From positions 4,653,606 through 4,717,605 of the forward strand of contig NC_088305.1 of the NCBI RefSeq assembly GCF_032854445.1: 64,000 nucleotides of DNA, in the 5' to 3' direction. Positions 20,876 to 33,800 of the stretch are shown here, piece by piece. Both the position numbers and the translations under genes were made by a program. Under the pieces are notes generated by a model. It had not been told where the DNA came from and ran no database searches. It worked only from the letters and a program-made list of their open reading frames with translations. Numbering within the stretch: position 1 is the first letter of the stretch; every line of letters starts with the position of its first letter. The stretch is from Liolophura sinensis (taxonomy: Eukaryota; Mollusca; Polyplacophora; Chitonida; Chitonidae).

Positions 20876-21088
20876 TAACTAATTAAAAAAATTAAAAACA
20901 TGTATATTTTCTTTTTGAGGAGACACCTGTGTTATTGTGTTATGGAAATAGAATCCTCCTATACTAACATGTAATCCGTCCATCCCTGCGATTGAATATT
21001 AATTCAATTTAACAGATCAGATTTTTTTCAATATACATAGTGTATGAACGGGATACGCAACAGTATCAACTTTGGCTTGTCTGTGCGC

Positions 21089-21331
21089 TCATCTTCCACA
21101 GATTGAAATCTTAAAGGAAATTTCTACAGGCAAATTCAATCTACCCAATAAGATCTGATTACAATAATTCTGTTTACATGAAGTTTTCGTTTCAATTAGT
21201 CCCTGCGATACTGGACATTGAAAATTAAATTGCGTGCCAATATAAGAGGACAAGAAAGCTTTTCCTCCAGTAGTACATTTTCTGTTAACTTTCTGTTCGA
21301 AATCTTGGCATTTTCCTATATTATGCGTCAT
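21089..21331 (-). other. Unrecognised cysteine-rich reading frame
   Basis: 80 codons with six cysteines, for example CQDFEQKVNRKC and FQCPVSQGLIETKTSCKQNY. An AATATAG acceptor precedes KCQDF, but no convincing donor was found. It could be an exon of an extracellular protein or chance. It lies upstream of the Ly6-FReD gene on the same strand. No family recognised. Confidence 0.18.
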
Positions 21332-21775
21332 TTTTTACCAGCAAGCTGTTAAAAGTCTTCTCAAGATTGTTATCCTTGCAATCTTTCAGAACAAAACTAG
21401 AATATACCTGCTTTAGGGATATTTGCATAAGCCCCTGGCTGCACGCATTTTTTACAGATCACCTACTGTTACAGAATATGTTTTTATGATTGATGAGTAA
21501 TATATTAACACAACTTTTCTTGGCTTTAGCACAAACCGTATTATTCTTTCGAGTATAAGTGACAGAATGGTGTGATACATTCAGTTCCAGATCCAATGGT
21601 TACTGAGACGAAGTGAGGTTCATTCCCGGACCTTGGACTTTGCAATTGTATACTGGTGACAATAAGCCCACTTGTTGCCTTTCCACTGTGAAGAACGTCA
21701 TAGGTGAGTTCATAGCAGCTTGCCTTGGGTCATTCCTGTCTTCGTTCTGCATAAAAACTGGCCACCACCGTTATA

Positions 21776-22015
21776 TTGAATTGATTTATTTGATTGCTGT
21801 TTTTACGCGGTACTCAAGAATATTTCAATTATACGACGGCGGTCAGCTTTATGGTTGAAGGAAACTGGGCAGAGTCCAGGGAAAACCAAGGCCATCTGCA
21901 GGTTGCTGCCAGACATTTCCATGTAAGGTTGGGGAGGAAATCAGCAAAGAACTGGACTTGAACTCACAGCTTCCGCATTGATGGGAGGCTTCCGAGTCAT
22001 TACGCCGTGACCATT
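21776..22015 (-). mobile_element. SINE, family A, nearly full length
   Basis: Minus orientation: TTTATTTGATTGCTGTTTTT, CTCAAGAATATTTCAATTAT, GGACTTGAACTCACAGCTTC, TTACGCCGTGACC. Confidence 0.85.
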
Positions 22016-23577
22016 GCTATAAATGAGGAATTCTGAAGAAAGCAGGAAATTGTCAATCAGTCTGTTTTTGTGGCGTTTTAAGAGTTGTTACGCAAAACAT
22101 TTCTCATTCATCAAAGTTTTTTCTCTTCAACCACTCATTACCATTAATCTTTAGCAAATTGAAGAAATAAGACTTAACAAGTAGGAAAATTTATTTCAAT
22201 CCTGCTTATAAAACAATCACATAATTTCAACAAGTACAATTATTACCCGAAAATTCCTTAAACAAGCGGACAACGTTAAAAATATTTTTTTTAACAATAT
22301 GATAGGACTGTCTTATTACCTTAATACAACGGCACGGACGATTAAAAAAATCATGCGACAGAGCTGTCTAATGCAGGGGTACGGCTGTATCAACAACGCT
22401 ACTCAACAAATACTGCCTATCCAAAACCACCAAACCTCTGATAACATAAACGATCTATGTAGTTGGACACCCTTTATTCACTGGTTCGTTAGCAATACCC
22501 GAATATATAATGCCTACTAAAGGAATTTTAACATGTACCAGAAAGATAAATCACAGTATGGCGGTATCCAGGCTTTATCATAAGGCATACTGTCAACATT
22601 TTTTAACATTATTACAACTAAGTGACATTTCCAAAAAAGCCACCTTGCGGTTTTAAAGAGTTACAAGATCGATTCAGACTGACTGGTGTAAGGGATAGGC
22701 AAGTCCAGGCTAAGCTGACCTTAAGCTGAATTTTAGGTACGGCAGATTTATTCAAGCGAGGCCAAGGCTGCGGGGCAAATAACAGCCTTTGTTTGCACTA
22801 AATTTCATTAACTTGTAATTATTTGTTTAGATATAATACAATCACTATGTTAATGCTTAGTACCGTGTATTTATTGTAACAATAAAAATACATCGTTTAT
22901 TTCGATTTTGCAACCTTCCAGTCATTGACAGCGACCTTTACGTTGTTGGGCATTTAAAAAAAACAGTATTTGTCGGTACTGGATATTGTTTAGTACCCTC
23001 TACGTTCACGAGTCGTTTGAAGCTCGTTTGAAGCCAAACACATTGTATATAGTGAAGCCAAAGAAGGTCGTACATGAAAACAAATCCATGCATGCCATTA
23101 GAAGACGCTATGATTGCGCTTTGCGTTCAGTAATGGGCGATGTTTGACATCACTGTCAGGTTACGACATCAGACCGCCTGAAGTATCAATGCAGGGAACG
23201 CCACAGGGTATCTGTCGTCCATACACCTGACACTCGGTGCAAGCCTTCACTCAAGAGACAAGGGGCAGTCCCTCAGGAGTGATCATAATCACGTCCGTTT
23301 AGCCCGGGGCGCTGTTATTTACACAGCCAGAACAAGATGCTCGCGGAAAGTTCACTTTGGTTGAATGCTGCCTTTGATCAGAATCGGGCTCCCTAGCCAG
23401 TCAAATGTCCTCATATAAGGGAATTGTGGATATGCTGGACGTTGTGTGATAGAGGCAGGCTATCGCATTTATTTTGAGCTGCTTGTAACAGCAATGTGGT
23501 GTACACTCATCGATGTATTGCAGATATCCAAAATTTATAGTCTGATAGTCAGTTGTGCTGTGACTAAGAATCTGCTG

Positions 23578-24905
23578 TAAATGATAGTCTGCTGTACATG
23601 TAAGTGATAGTCAGCTGTACATTTAAGTGATAGTCAGCTGCACATGTAAGTGATAGTCTGCTGTACATATAAGTGATAGTCTGCTGTACATGTAACTGAT
23701 GATCTGTTGTACACGTAAGTGATAGTCTGCTGTACATGTAAGTGATAGTCTGCTGTACACGTAAGCGATAGTCTGATGTACATGTAAGTGATAGTCAGCT
23801 GTACATGTAAGTGATAGTCTGCTGTACATTTAAGTGATAGTCAGCTGTACATGTAAGTGATAGTCTGCTGTACATTTAAGTGATAGTCAGCTGCACATGT
23901 AAGTGATAGTCTGCTGTACATGTAAGTGATAGTCAGCTGTACATGTAAGTGATAGTCTGCTGTACATTTAAGTGATAGTCAGCTGCACATGTAAGTGATA
24001 GTCTGCTGTACATATAAGTGATAGTCTGCTGTACATGTAAGTGATAGACTGTTGTACACGTAACTGATAATCTGTTGTACACGTAAGTGATAGTCTGCTG
24101 TACACGTAAGTGATAGTCTGCTGTACATGTAAGTGATAGTCTGCTGTACATTGTAGGTGATAGTCTGCTGTTCACGTAAGTGATAGTCTGCTGTACATGT
24201 AAGTGATAGACTGTTGTACACGTACTGATAATCTGTTGTACACGTAAGTGATAGTCTGCCGTGCATGTAAGTGATAGTCTGCTGTACATGTAAGTGATAG
24301 TCTGTTGTACATGTAAGTGATAGTCTGCTGTACATGTAAGTGATAGTCTGCCGTGCATGTAAGTGATAGTCTGTTGTACATGTAGGTGATAGTCTGCTGT
24401 TCATGTATGTGATAGTCTGCTGTACACGTAAGGGATAGTCTACTGTACACGTAAGTGATAGTCTGCTGTTCACGTAAGTGATAGTCTGCTGTACACGTAA
24501 ATTACAGTCTGTTGTACACGTAAGTGATAGTCTGCCGGTACATGTAAGTGACAGTATGCGGTACATGTAAGTTATAGTCTGCTGTACATGCAAGTGATTG
24601 TCTGCTGTTCACGTAAGTGATAGTCTGCGGTACATGTAAGTGACAGTATGCGGTACATGTAAGTATAGTCTGCTGTACATGCAAGTGATTGTCTGCTGTT
24701 CACGTAAGTGATAGTCTGCGGTACATGTAAGTGACAGTATGCGGTACATGAAGGTGATAGCCTGCTGTACATGTAGGTGATAGCCTGCTGTACATGTAGA
24801 TGATAGCCCTGCTGTACATGTAGGTGACAGCCTGCTGTACATGTAGGGTGATAGCCTGCTGTAGACGTAAGTGATAATCTGCTGTAAATGTAAGTCTGCT
24901 GTAAG
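23578..24905. repeat. 23-bp minisatellite, about 57 units
   Basis: Tandem unit GTGATAGTCTGCTGTACATGTAA-like (core AGTCTGCTGTACATGTAAGT) running about 1.3 kb. Variants include TGTACACGTAA, TGCACATG and CTGCGGTACATG, plus a few 22- or 24-bp units. The minus strand of the unit has no stop in any frame, giving spurious ORFs up to 204 codons (MYSRLSLTCTADYHLHVQQT repeats). A subfamily with TGACAGTATGCGGTACATG sits toward the right end. Confidence 0.97.
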
Positions 24906-24962
24906 GCATTGTCTGTTGAAACTGATTATCTGCTGTGACTGATATTCTTCCGAAAACAATAC

Positions 24963-25062
24963 TCTGTTCTAACTCAGATTATCCTTTAACTCAAACTCAA
25001 ATTATCCTTTAACTCAAACCTCAAATTATCCTTTAACTCAAACTCAAATTATCCTTTGCTCC
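24963..25062. repeat. Short tandem repeat, unit about 23 bp
   Basis: Four copies of TCAAACTCAAATTATCCTTT-AAC. It follows the large minisatellite but is unrelated in sequence. Confidence 0.85.
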
Positions 25063-26039
25063 TTCGCTAGCGTTTGCTCTAAACTGTAACATCTAGTTTG
25101 CACTAACTCATTGTCTACTCATAGTATACTGTAACCCCTGGCCTATTGTAAGCGTGGTCGTGTGTAAGATCTAGTTCTTCTTTAACTCATAGTGTCATAG
25201 TCTGTTTTAACTTATAACGTATAATCTGACTCATGGCCAAGATGTATTTCGACGTTGTATTCAAGCTGAGTGTAACCCTACAAATGTCTGTACCCTTACC
25301 TGGACCCACAAAACTTCAAATGTCATTGAACAACCTGGTGTTGATCCGCACGAAAAAAACGGCGATCACCACCCATTCTGCTAAAGTCAATCAGCTAAAT
25401 CACAAAGGTATAATGAACCCAAAGCAGTCCTGTTCAACATGAGCAAAGCGACAGACGAAGCGTTTCGCAGATTGAATTTTCAGACAATCTCTTCATTCCT
25501 ATGATTAAAGCCATATTTTACGCCAGAAACACTGTTTCCATTTAGTAGAAAATACCGTCCCTTCATAAAAATACGTTCTGAGCTTTGAGCTAACAACAAC
25601 ACCTGCTTCTATCGTGAGCAACTGTAAAAGCTTCAACACCAGTGACAAATAGAATCCTTCATATGTATTTATCAATTTTGTGGCAAACAGAACACGTCAT
25701 GTGTACTTATCACCTTTGGTATAGACATTAACCTAAAATTGATAATAATCAACATACAATAAATCATGAATTAACCAGCGATGATAGGTATGTGTTTATG
25801 TACAATCGCAATATAAGTGGATTAACAGTTCCAGGTAAGCAAACATCTAAAGGTAAATTCATCTGTATCATAAACTCAACATTCTAAACACTGTTATTCT
25901 GGGCTGTCAACTGTAACTTTGCTTCCCTGTTAAAAGCAACAGGGGTGAGTATCTTATTAATGAGGTATCTGGGCAAAAACGGAAAATCAGTTGGGATCAA
26001 ATCAAACGTATGTACAGAGCAAAAAATTTACGACAAAAC

Positions 26040-26400
26040 CGTGTTAGAATATAATTAAAGACGTACAGCATAAAAAGTAAAACCAGAGCAGCGACGACAG
26101 TGTGACAGACATACAGCATATAGAGTAAAACCAGAGCAGCAACGACAATGTGATAGTTGGGTAAATGATCACATGTAACCTATGAAATACGACCTCTTGT
26201 CAATTTACCTCAGTTAGGGTTAGTTTTAACTGCTCATGTATGTACTTAAATGGTGGCAAATTACACGCCCACTAGCGCCTTGGCTTAGGCTGAATCAGGT
26301 AATAAAAAGGCAGGGGAAGCTAACTGCAATTTACTAGAAGTCACTGGACTAGAAACACTCCAAAATGCTGTGTTGTAATCAAATTTAACATACAATAACA
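26040..26400 (+). repeat. Family D dispersed repeat
   Basis: AGAGTAAAACCAGAGCAGCA, GTCAATTTACCTCAGTTAGG, AATTACACGCCCACTAGCGC, CACTGGACTAGAAACACTCC. Colinear with 39670-39930 and 61385-61625. Confidence 0.7.
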
Positions 26401-27742
26401 TTAAGACATATTCAGATTCCAGCGGATGCGTGAAAAGTATTTTTGCGCAACTTATTGACTAACATCCCTAAGAAATTGTACTGCGCCAATAAACAACTAT
26501 ACAAAGGTGTCCAAATGAGGCCAGAGATCTGCGACTGACAGTTACAAGACTTGGAACGATGTTAGCGTGTGTGGTAGATCTTCCGTGCGGATTACTTTTC
26601 TTTACGCCCCTTGGCTGTGAATCCGTTTGAAATTTGCTTATGGAGAGAGTATCCCTACCGATGGCTTAGGCACTACGCTGACATACGTACGGACGATTTT
26701 AGTCGAGATCTTTGGCGTTGTACTCAGCACCAACCAATGGCTTCTGCCGGGCATGATTTATTCTAAGTAGCCCCATTTGCCATCAGAGTTAAACTCATCA
26801 TGCCGTGCAATTCTGCTCCGCAAAGCATGTAAACGTAACTAGTTTTAAGGGGATAAAGCTCAGAGAGACAACAGCCCATCACAGGCTGAACTTCATCGCC
26901 AGATGTACTGAAATAGAAGCCCCGGGGATATTTGATTAAGTCAGTGCTTCGTAGTTCTGATCCAGGTCACTCTATACAACAAGATCACCCTGCAACATCC
27001 ACAGAGCTCAACACCATGTTACCTAAAAGGGTCGGTTCTGAGGGAAAGTCAACCCATTAGAAAATGTCTCAGCTTGCAACGAAAATCCTTGTTAAGTCAC
27101 AAAGGGCCTTAAAGGTTAAATCAAGTCTTTTGATTAAGACAGATTTAAACGGAAAAGATGATTTGCTGTCGCAGATCTGAAATCTTCACTTTCCTTTGAG
27201 GCACCGCATTTGAAATATCACTGTCCAGTATCACTAACAAGTAACCAGTCTGAGACTGAACAGCTCTGATAACGTAAAGTTTGTTATTTCATAACAAATT
27301 TTCCCCTTCGGAATAATGTATTTATCGACACAATTAAATGCAGTCACATTTCATCTATCTGCATTGATTGATTGTTGAAGCCAAAAAATAATAGAAAAGC
27401 GTATTTTAAATAAATCCTGCACTGTACTATGATCACTGTTGTTCATTGGGAGTTATGCCAGTGCACTGTCCAAAGGCACTACTTTTTAATACTTCCATCT
27501 ATTCACTATCCGTGTTAATCCAGGCTTTAGGGTCTATATCTACTGTCTCGGTCAACCCGAGCCCAGTTCCACCCTAGGCCACTGATTAAACCAAGCCTAT
27601 TTCTTTTGCACACTGAGAAGGCGAGGAGCTCGAGCGTCTTTGGCAAATCTTGTAAGAGAACAGCCTGTTGTCGCCGGAAGCGGTTGTCCGTACTCGTCAC
27701 TCCTTCCTAATGGGCACAACATGAAAGTCTAGCCCGACAGTC

Positions 27743-27829
27743 TTAAATACGCGTGTGCGATTCCGAGATAGTCGCCAAATCTCTCAGCAGAGGAACTCCA
27801 TTCCCTGTCGATGGTGTTCGAGATTTGTT
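27743..27829 (-). CDS. Pdfr: Pdfr last coding exon, C-tail end and stop
   Basis: Acceptor TTATTCCAG (AG at 27830-27831). It joins the previous exon in phase 0 and reads NKSRTPSTGNGVPLLRDLAT, then ISESHTRI and a TAA stop (27743-27745). The C-terminus T-R-I fits a class I PDZ ligand (S/T-x-hydrophobic). Rich in Ser/Thr, as expected for a receptor tail that is phosphorylated. Confidence 0.75.
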   Translation of the reverse strand, partial: NKSRTPSTGNGVPLLRDLATISESHTRI

Positions 27830-30800
27830 CTGGAATAACAAAAAGCACTTCAGTTTAATTGGTTATTTCAAGCAAGGATTTAGAAGATCAATCAAAATCT
27901 GTACTTAGCTTCATAATTTACCGTCTAATATCAACATATTTACATTCGGTGTGTACGGCACATCACACTGGGTGTATTGTTAAAAGCTACATGTTTCTTA
28001 CGATGGTATATTAAAAAAAATGTACATCAACGATCTACCTGAATATTTCGAAAGAAACATTTAATAGGTCGTTGTTTTATATGCTTACTTTCTACACCAA
28101 TAATAACTGATCAAGAAATGAAATTTACTCAGAAACTCATGCATTCAGAAGCATGCTTGGGTAAAAGACAGAAACAAACGATTGCAATGACTTTCACAAG
28201 TGATATACATGACGAGGCTACGACACAGTCTACATGTACACAGCCATTGGGAGTTAATTTTTTTTCTTAAGAAATCAGTGCAGGGGCTGTGTAACGCTCT
28301 ATACACACAAGCACTTGCAATGCTTTTAAACTATGCCTAAACTACAAATCCAGCCAGCTAATGGCGTCTTTTCCCGGAGAGCGCTGTGGTGTCTGTGGTA
28401 GACTTTATCCGTGGACACTCACAAGCCCCTAAGGAATGGTTCTCAACCTTCAGAATTTAATGAGCCTTTGTACGCGAATCACGCGGGGAAGATTTGGCAT
28501 AATTGGTAATCATCGAAGTCCTGACGACATCAAACGTCCTCCACATCCAGCGCCAGTAAGCCGTCCTTTTTAAATTGTCCACAGCAATCAGGTGACCAAA
28601 AGCTTCACTTTCGTTTTAGATTTCCACAGATAAAGAATACATGAGGTTGCGGTAAGCTGGTGATGGCTGAGTTGTTGAAGTGTTTGCGTTTCAATTGCAA
28701 GGACCACAATATTCTCCGACTTGGAATCCATTATTTTTGGATTCATGGTCGTAATGTGTGGTGGACGGCGCACTTTGGTGTGGTGATATTATGAACTTTG
28801 CTGGACACCTTAGGCGTAAGTTGTACGGGGTAAAGTTTATCAGTGACTTGCCAAAGCTCTGTGATTTAAACTAGGCACTGCGGTTTTCTTCTTCCGTAAG
28901 GGCGACTGTCCACGTAGACGTGAAAAAAGTGTCGAATAAGGCGTAAAACACCAATCAAATGAACAGATAGGACTACGAACATGTGGTTGCTGGGAAGGTC
29001 CAGAGAAATTAGACATCACGTGACACTCACAAAAAAGCACTATAGTATCAGGAATAAGGAAAGGTTGAATCTTTGCTGAAAGCTGACAGGGAACACAGAC
29101 AATGTGATTGGAAATCTAGGACTAGCAATCCATCAGTTCGGGAGATGTGAGGATCACGTGGTCGTGAGTACCTGTTGTGAGGAGCCGTGCGAGACTTCTG
29201 TAAAGGAGGTAAAGATGGATAGAGATCGACTGAGCCTCCGCTTGCTGGACGCATGAGCTGGCAGATGCTGGCAATGACGCTCCCAGCGCTTACTCAGGGT
29301 CAGACGAACCTACACAAGCAAACACAGAGTCTTCGTTTACTGCACGTTTCGCATGCATCATTAACATGCAACGAATGGCCTCAAACGGGGAGCGAAACTA
29401 AGGCTGCCTGAGTCACCAGAATATTGAGGCTTTCTCTTATTTATTTTTTGATTTCCTAGAGTCGTAGAGAGGCTTGCTGAATCAATAAAGATAGCAAATT
29501 TGCATACTAATGTTTCAAGCGTGGTGTGTTATTTCGCCTGAAAGATATAGAAAAGATAAGCTGGAAGAACTTGCAAATGTGAGATGTGTGGCTGGGTATG
29601 TCCTCTTCCCGGCAAGACTTGTACTTGTGGACTTGAACATGTGGACATGTGCAATGACGTTACTCAGGGAAGGTTCGTCTCCGACAAATGCGTTAAAAGT
29701 GAGGCCAAAAAAAGGAACATTCAGATCAGTACACTGTATAAAAACTGTATCTAAATCAGTCTTCAATTTTTGTTGTCGTTGTTGGTGTATTCCACAGTCA
29801 GTTGTTTTCTTTCGAAGTCTTCCTCAAATATTAAAGTCTAGAGAATGGAAAGCAAAACCATTGTAGCGAGGAGAGTGTAAGTTGTAGACGAATGGTAGCA
29901 TTTGTTTAATGAAATGCGGCCAATCTGGTAGAAACATTGGTCAGGAAAGACAGTTCCTATTTGTACATGTTTGTCAGTGTACCCCATAATGTTGTATAAG
30001 ACCCGTTATAAATGCGTGGATCACTGACACAACAATGGCTTTATTCTGTTAAAAAAAAACTATTGTGTTCTAAGGGGTAGGCCTGTGTAAAGATTCACAT
30101 TGACATAATTTTGTGTTTCTGCAGTACGCAACTTGTGTCACTTGTGTAACACATCCACACTGACGCGTATCTGTGGTAAACCATTTGCGTTCCACTGATA
30201 CACATGTGGATAATCAAGTTTGTGCGAAATTTTTTCCAAAGAATACAATATTAAACAAGACCCACAAATAAAGTGCCTCAATATTCAGGCCATAAAGCCG
30301 CCCAGTTTAAAGTGCAGGTGAATGATCCACTATAACAACAGCAGGTAACATGGATGGATATTGTAGTTTGTCACCCAAAAGTACCTCAGAGACCATCTGG
30401 ACCTGTTCACCTGCAAGACGGCTCGATCGCACATCCCGCCTGGACGATATGCGGAGTTTGAACGCTGACCTATTCAACGTTACGTGAACCTAGAGCAGAA
30501 CAACCAATCGCATTTCCAGGTATACTGGTGATGACGTCATAATGCATTTATTTATGCATTTTTTTCTTATTTTCACGAATATGGGTGTTTTGAGTTCGAG
30601 CTATTTTGTCGCTAAAGATAAAATAGTTCCACTGTAAACGCCCTGACCTGTTCAAAATGTTAGGCAACTAGGTTACATATCTAGTAACATAAAATAGCAT
30701 TATATAAAAAGTTATTTAAAGAAGACAAACGATGGAGAAAACTTAGGTGCTGATCGTTGGTGTACTTCAGAAGTTCACTGATGGAAAGGGGTGTCATTTG

Positions 30801-33800
30801 TAACTCCAGAACACAGTGAAACAGCTGATCGGTAAATCAATGTCAATAAAAATTGCCTAACATTTTTGACAAGTCACAATGTACAGCAGGACTTTAACGC
30901 CTTTAACGACAAAATATTTCGATCTCAATAGAACCATATTGTTTACGTGACGGCGGCTTGGTTTACATGCTGAGGAAACAAGACAAATCTCCCTGAGAAA
31001 ACCAGCACCATTCATCAAGCACCGGACAAATGGGCAGGACAATTGGACGGTGATCATTGGAGACTTTGTGATGCAAAGATATTAAATTGAGATATTTACC
31101 AGCAACTCGGGTAACCCCCACGCCCAATAGCCCCCAAAGAATTGAAGCAATGTCAATTATACCTTAGAATGCCGTACAAATGAGCCATTAATTTGGAGCT
31201 CCAAACATTTATTCAACTATAAAGGAATCAAGAAACTGGAAACTACGTCTGTTGCTTTCATTGTAAGTTATAATGACGAGGGTTGGGCGGATTGGGGGAG
31301 GATAAATTTACTGGTGTCTGAAACGTAGTAAAACCCGCACCGAACATCATATCATGTCCGGTAAACGTTAAAATACTGCAGTAACATATTGATAAGTCAG
31401 CAATAGATGTCAGTGGAAGTTGTGAGGAAAATTATAGAGGATCAAGATCACGCATGACATCCCGATCTACTGACATAGATTTATGCTTGGCTGTATATTT
31501 CATACAATTTTCATATTGGAAAGTTAAGACATTGCATGACATTACCTGCCTAACTATCTGCATACCTCTTTCACGTATGTTAAATTTGGATGGCATATTT
31601 TCTATTTATTTTCTATTTAACTTATGTCTATCCTGGTGAAGCCACATCTTCGTTGAACGCATGTCTATATTGGAGAAGCATATCTTCGTTGAATCTTTGT
31701 CTATCTTGTAGAAACATATCTTCATTGAACATATGTCAAACTTGGAGAAAGATAATTCCATTGAATATCCTCTGTTGGACTTACCTCTCCGTTGAGAAAA
31801 CAATAAGCCACTGAGATGAAGAATCCTTGAAATGATACGAGAAAATGAGATATGTAAGACCAAGCACCAAAACCCTCTGTTGACGTCGGTGGTTCCATCA
31901 TGACCAGGAAATTCGTCATTCCCAACAACGGCAAAAGGATTATCGCTGCTTTCATAGCTTTCCTGGATATAAGAGATATTCATTTGTTTATCTGACATGT
32001 GATGAAGATAGTAGTCAAGAAGTTTTCACTTCGTTGGTCAGGTTATGGTCAGATGTTACCCAAATCCACGACATAAACAAATGAAAGCTCTTTTTTATGA
32101 AATATACCATTTCGTCCTAACTTAGGTTATACACAATATAATTACAACAAGGTTCGTTATCAATAAGACGCAGCAGAGCGTAACGAATACAAAAATATTT
32201 GTGGCGTAGAGTTCAGAATATAAACATAAATGAAACACAAATTTTCAGCACATAATATCCCTTCGAAAATTCCTCACAACAAGGCAAATAAAGCGGTATC
32301 AACTCGACCAGAATATCAAAATCAATACGCAGTTAGATGAATAGTTTTGAGCCTACTGATAAAAGATATACACTGCCATTGTTTGAATGACACGACCACT
32401 GCCACTGTTCAAGTGACACAACCACTACCACTGTTCAAATGACACAACCACGGCCACTGTTCAAATGACACAACCACGGCCACTGTTCAAATGACACAAC
32501 CACGGCCACTGTTCAAATGACACAACCTCCAGACGAATCCAAAAGAGACTGTGCAACATTATATTCTGGCTGATTCTTACTTCAACCACACTGGTATCTA
32601 TCATATAAAGCTCTAGAAGCAACCAGAATCCCCCAAAACCGAATCCCCATGTCATCAATCAAAAATGAGTACGTACGGTAGCTAAAACAAACCCAGCGAC
32701 AATAACCTGTTATTATTCCACGTGCCTTATCTATATTTACTTCCAAATAGTACTGAGAAGAAAAACATATGCTTGTATTGGACGTTTGGATTTAGGGAGA
32801 ACGATCACTCACCTGACTTGCTGTTCCTCGTTACTGTAACTGCTGCGTAATTTCGAGATTAATATTCGAATTATATTGCAGTAGAAAAATAAATTTATCT
32901 GAAACAGAAACGAGATTTGCATTATGCATGGATTTTTGTGTAGCTGATGCGGCTGAGGTAAAAAATACACGCACTTTGCTATGATTTACGTCATACTGAC
33001 GATTCTTCCAGTTAACAACAAGAAAATAATAACAGGGCAATATTGTTTGTTTAATTCAGCGAGCAAACTGGAGTCTCATGCATTTTTGATCATACCTGGA
33101 AAATTGTTTAAATCATCTGATCAAAATATCACTTAAAAGAATGCATCTATAGTGATAGATGTTCCCGCTCAAATCATCTGGTTGCTTTTTCTTCAGCTAT
33201 TCCGGGTATACTTACAGCCAGGACCGCGATGCGAGGGGCCTCCAGTATCCAAATGTTCAAATCGTAATAATACAGTTCCCAACAACTGAAAAATAAAAGC
33301 ACATCACCAGAATGCAAGAACTGTAATCTTGTGTACAAAACAGAACAATGGTTTTCACTCTGAATCCATCTTGCGAGGTGGAACATCACTGTAGTAAGCA
33401 TAACTACGTCCATAGGTTGCTTTGTGAATGGCCATTACAGAAACCACAAGTGTTAAACGGAATATCGTGACACGTCATATTCATACTCCTTCTCATCACA
33501 GATTACATTTCATTCCATTTTGAGGGGTTGTGCGTCCTACTTTTCGCAGCCATACTGGAGTACTGTGGCTATACCAGTCTATGTTAACAGGACCTCAGTA
33601 TGGCAGACTTCAATGTTTCCAGTATAATGATGTCACCTGTGCAACCTCTTTATAGGTTATAGTCCTCGTAGCAGCTATCAGGCCCTTGAAAAATGAGTTC
33701 GAGTGTTCGAATCCACTACTTGCTATTACGGCTTCGACTGTGGATCAAGAGGTTTTCAGAAACCTACCGACAGTCTGTGTTACTCTAGGCACTCAATCCA

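Larger units (their letters stand above)
16455..27742. other. Between the two genes
   Basis: 11.3 kb without a defensible exon. It must hold the missing 5' exon(s) of the Ly6-FReD gene and the 3' UTR of the receptor gene. A minus-strand AATAAA (26757-26762 as TTTATT) lies about 980 bases after the receptor stop. It contains SINEs, the 23-bp minisatellite, a 23-bp AT-rich repeat and a family D repeat. Confidence 0.5.

Noticed and set aside
23578-24905. CRISPR-like array
   Set aside because: There are no unique spacers: units are directly contiguous 23-mers, and the genome is eukaryotic.
23623-24959. Long minus-strand ORFs in the 23-bp minisatellite (up to 204 codons)
   Set aside because: They exist only because the repeat unit lacks stops on that strand; three frames are open at once and there are no flanking gene signals.
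29510-29866. 118-codon plus-strand ORF and its 83-codon reverse shadow (29515-29766)
   Set aside because: No recognisable domain, no splice context, and it lies inside a Pdfr intron.
30890-31040. Possible family A SINE (GTGACGGCGGC.., GAGGAAACAAGACAA)
   Set aside because: Too diverged to separate from chance by eye; noted only in the intron entry.
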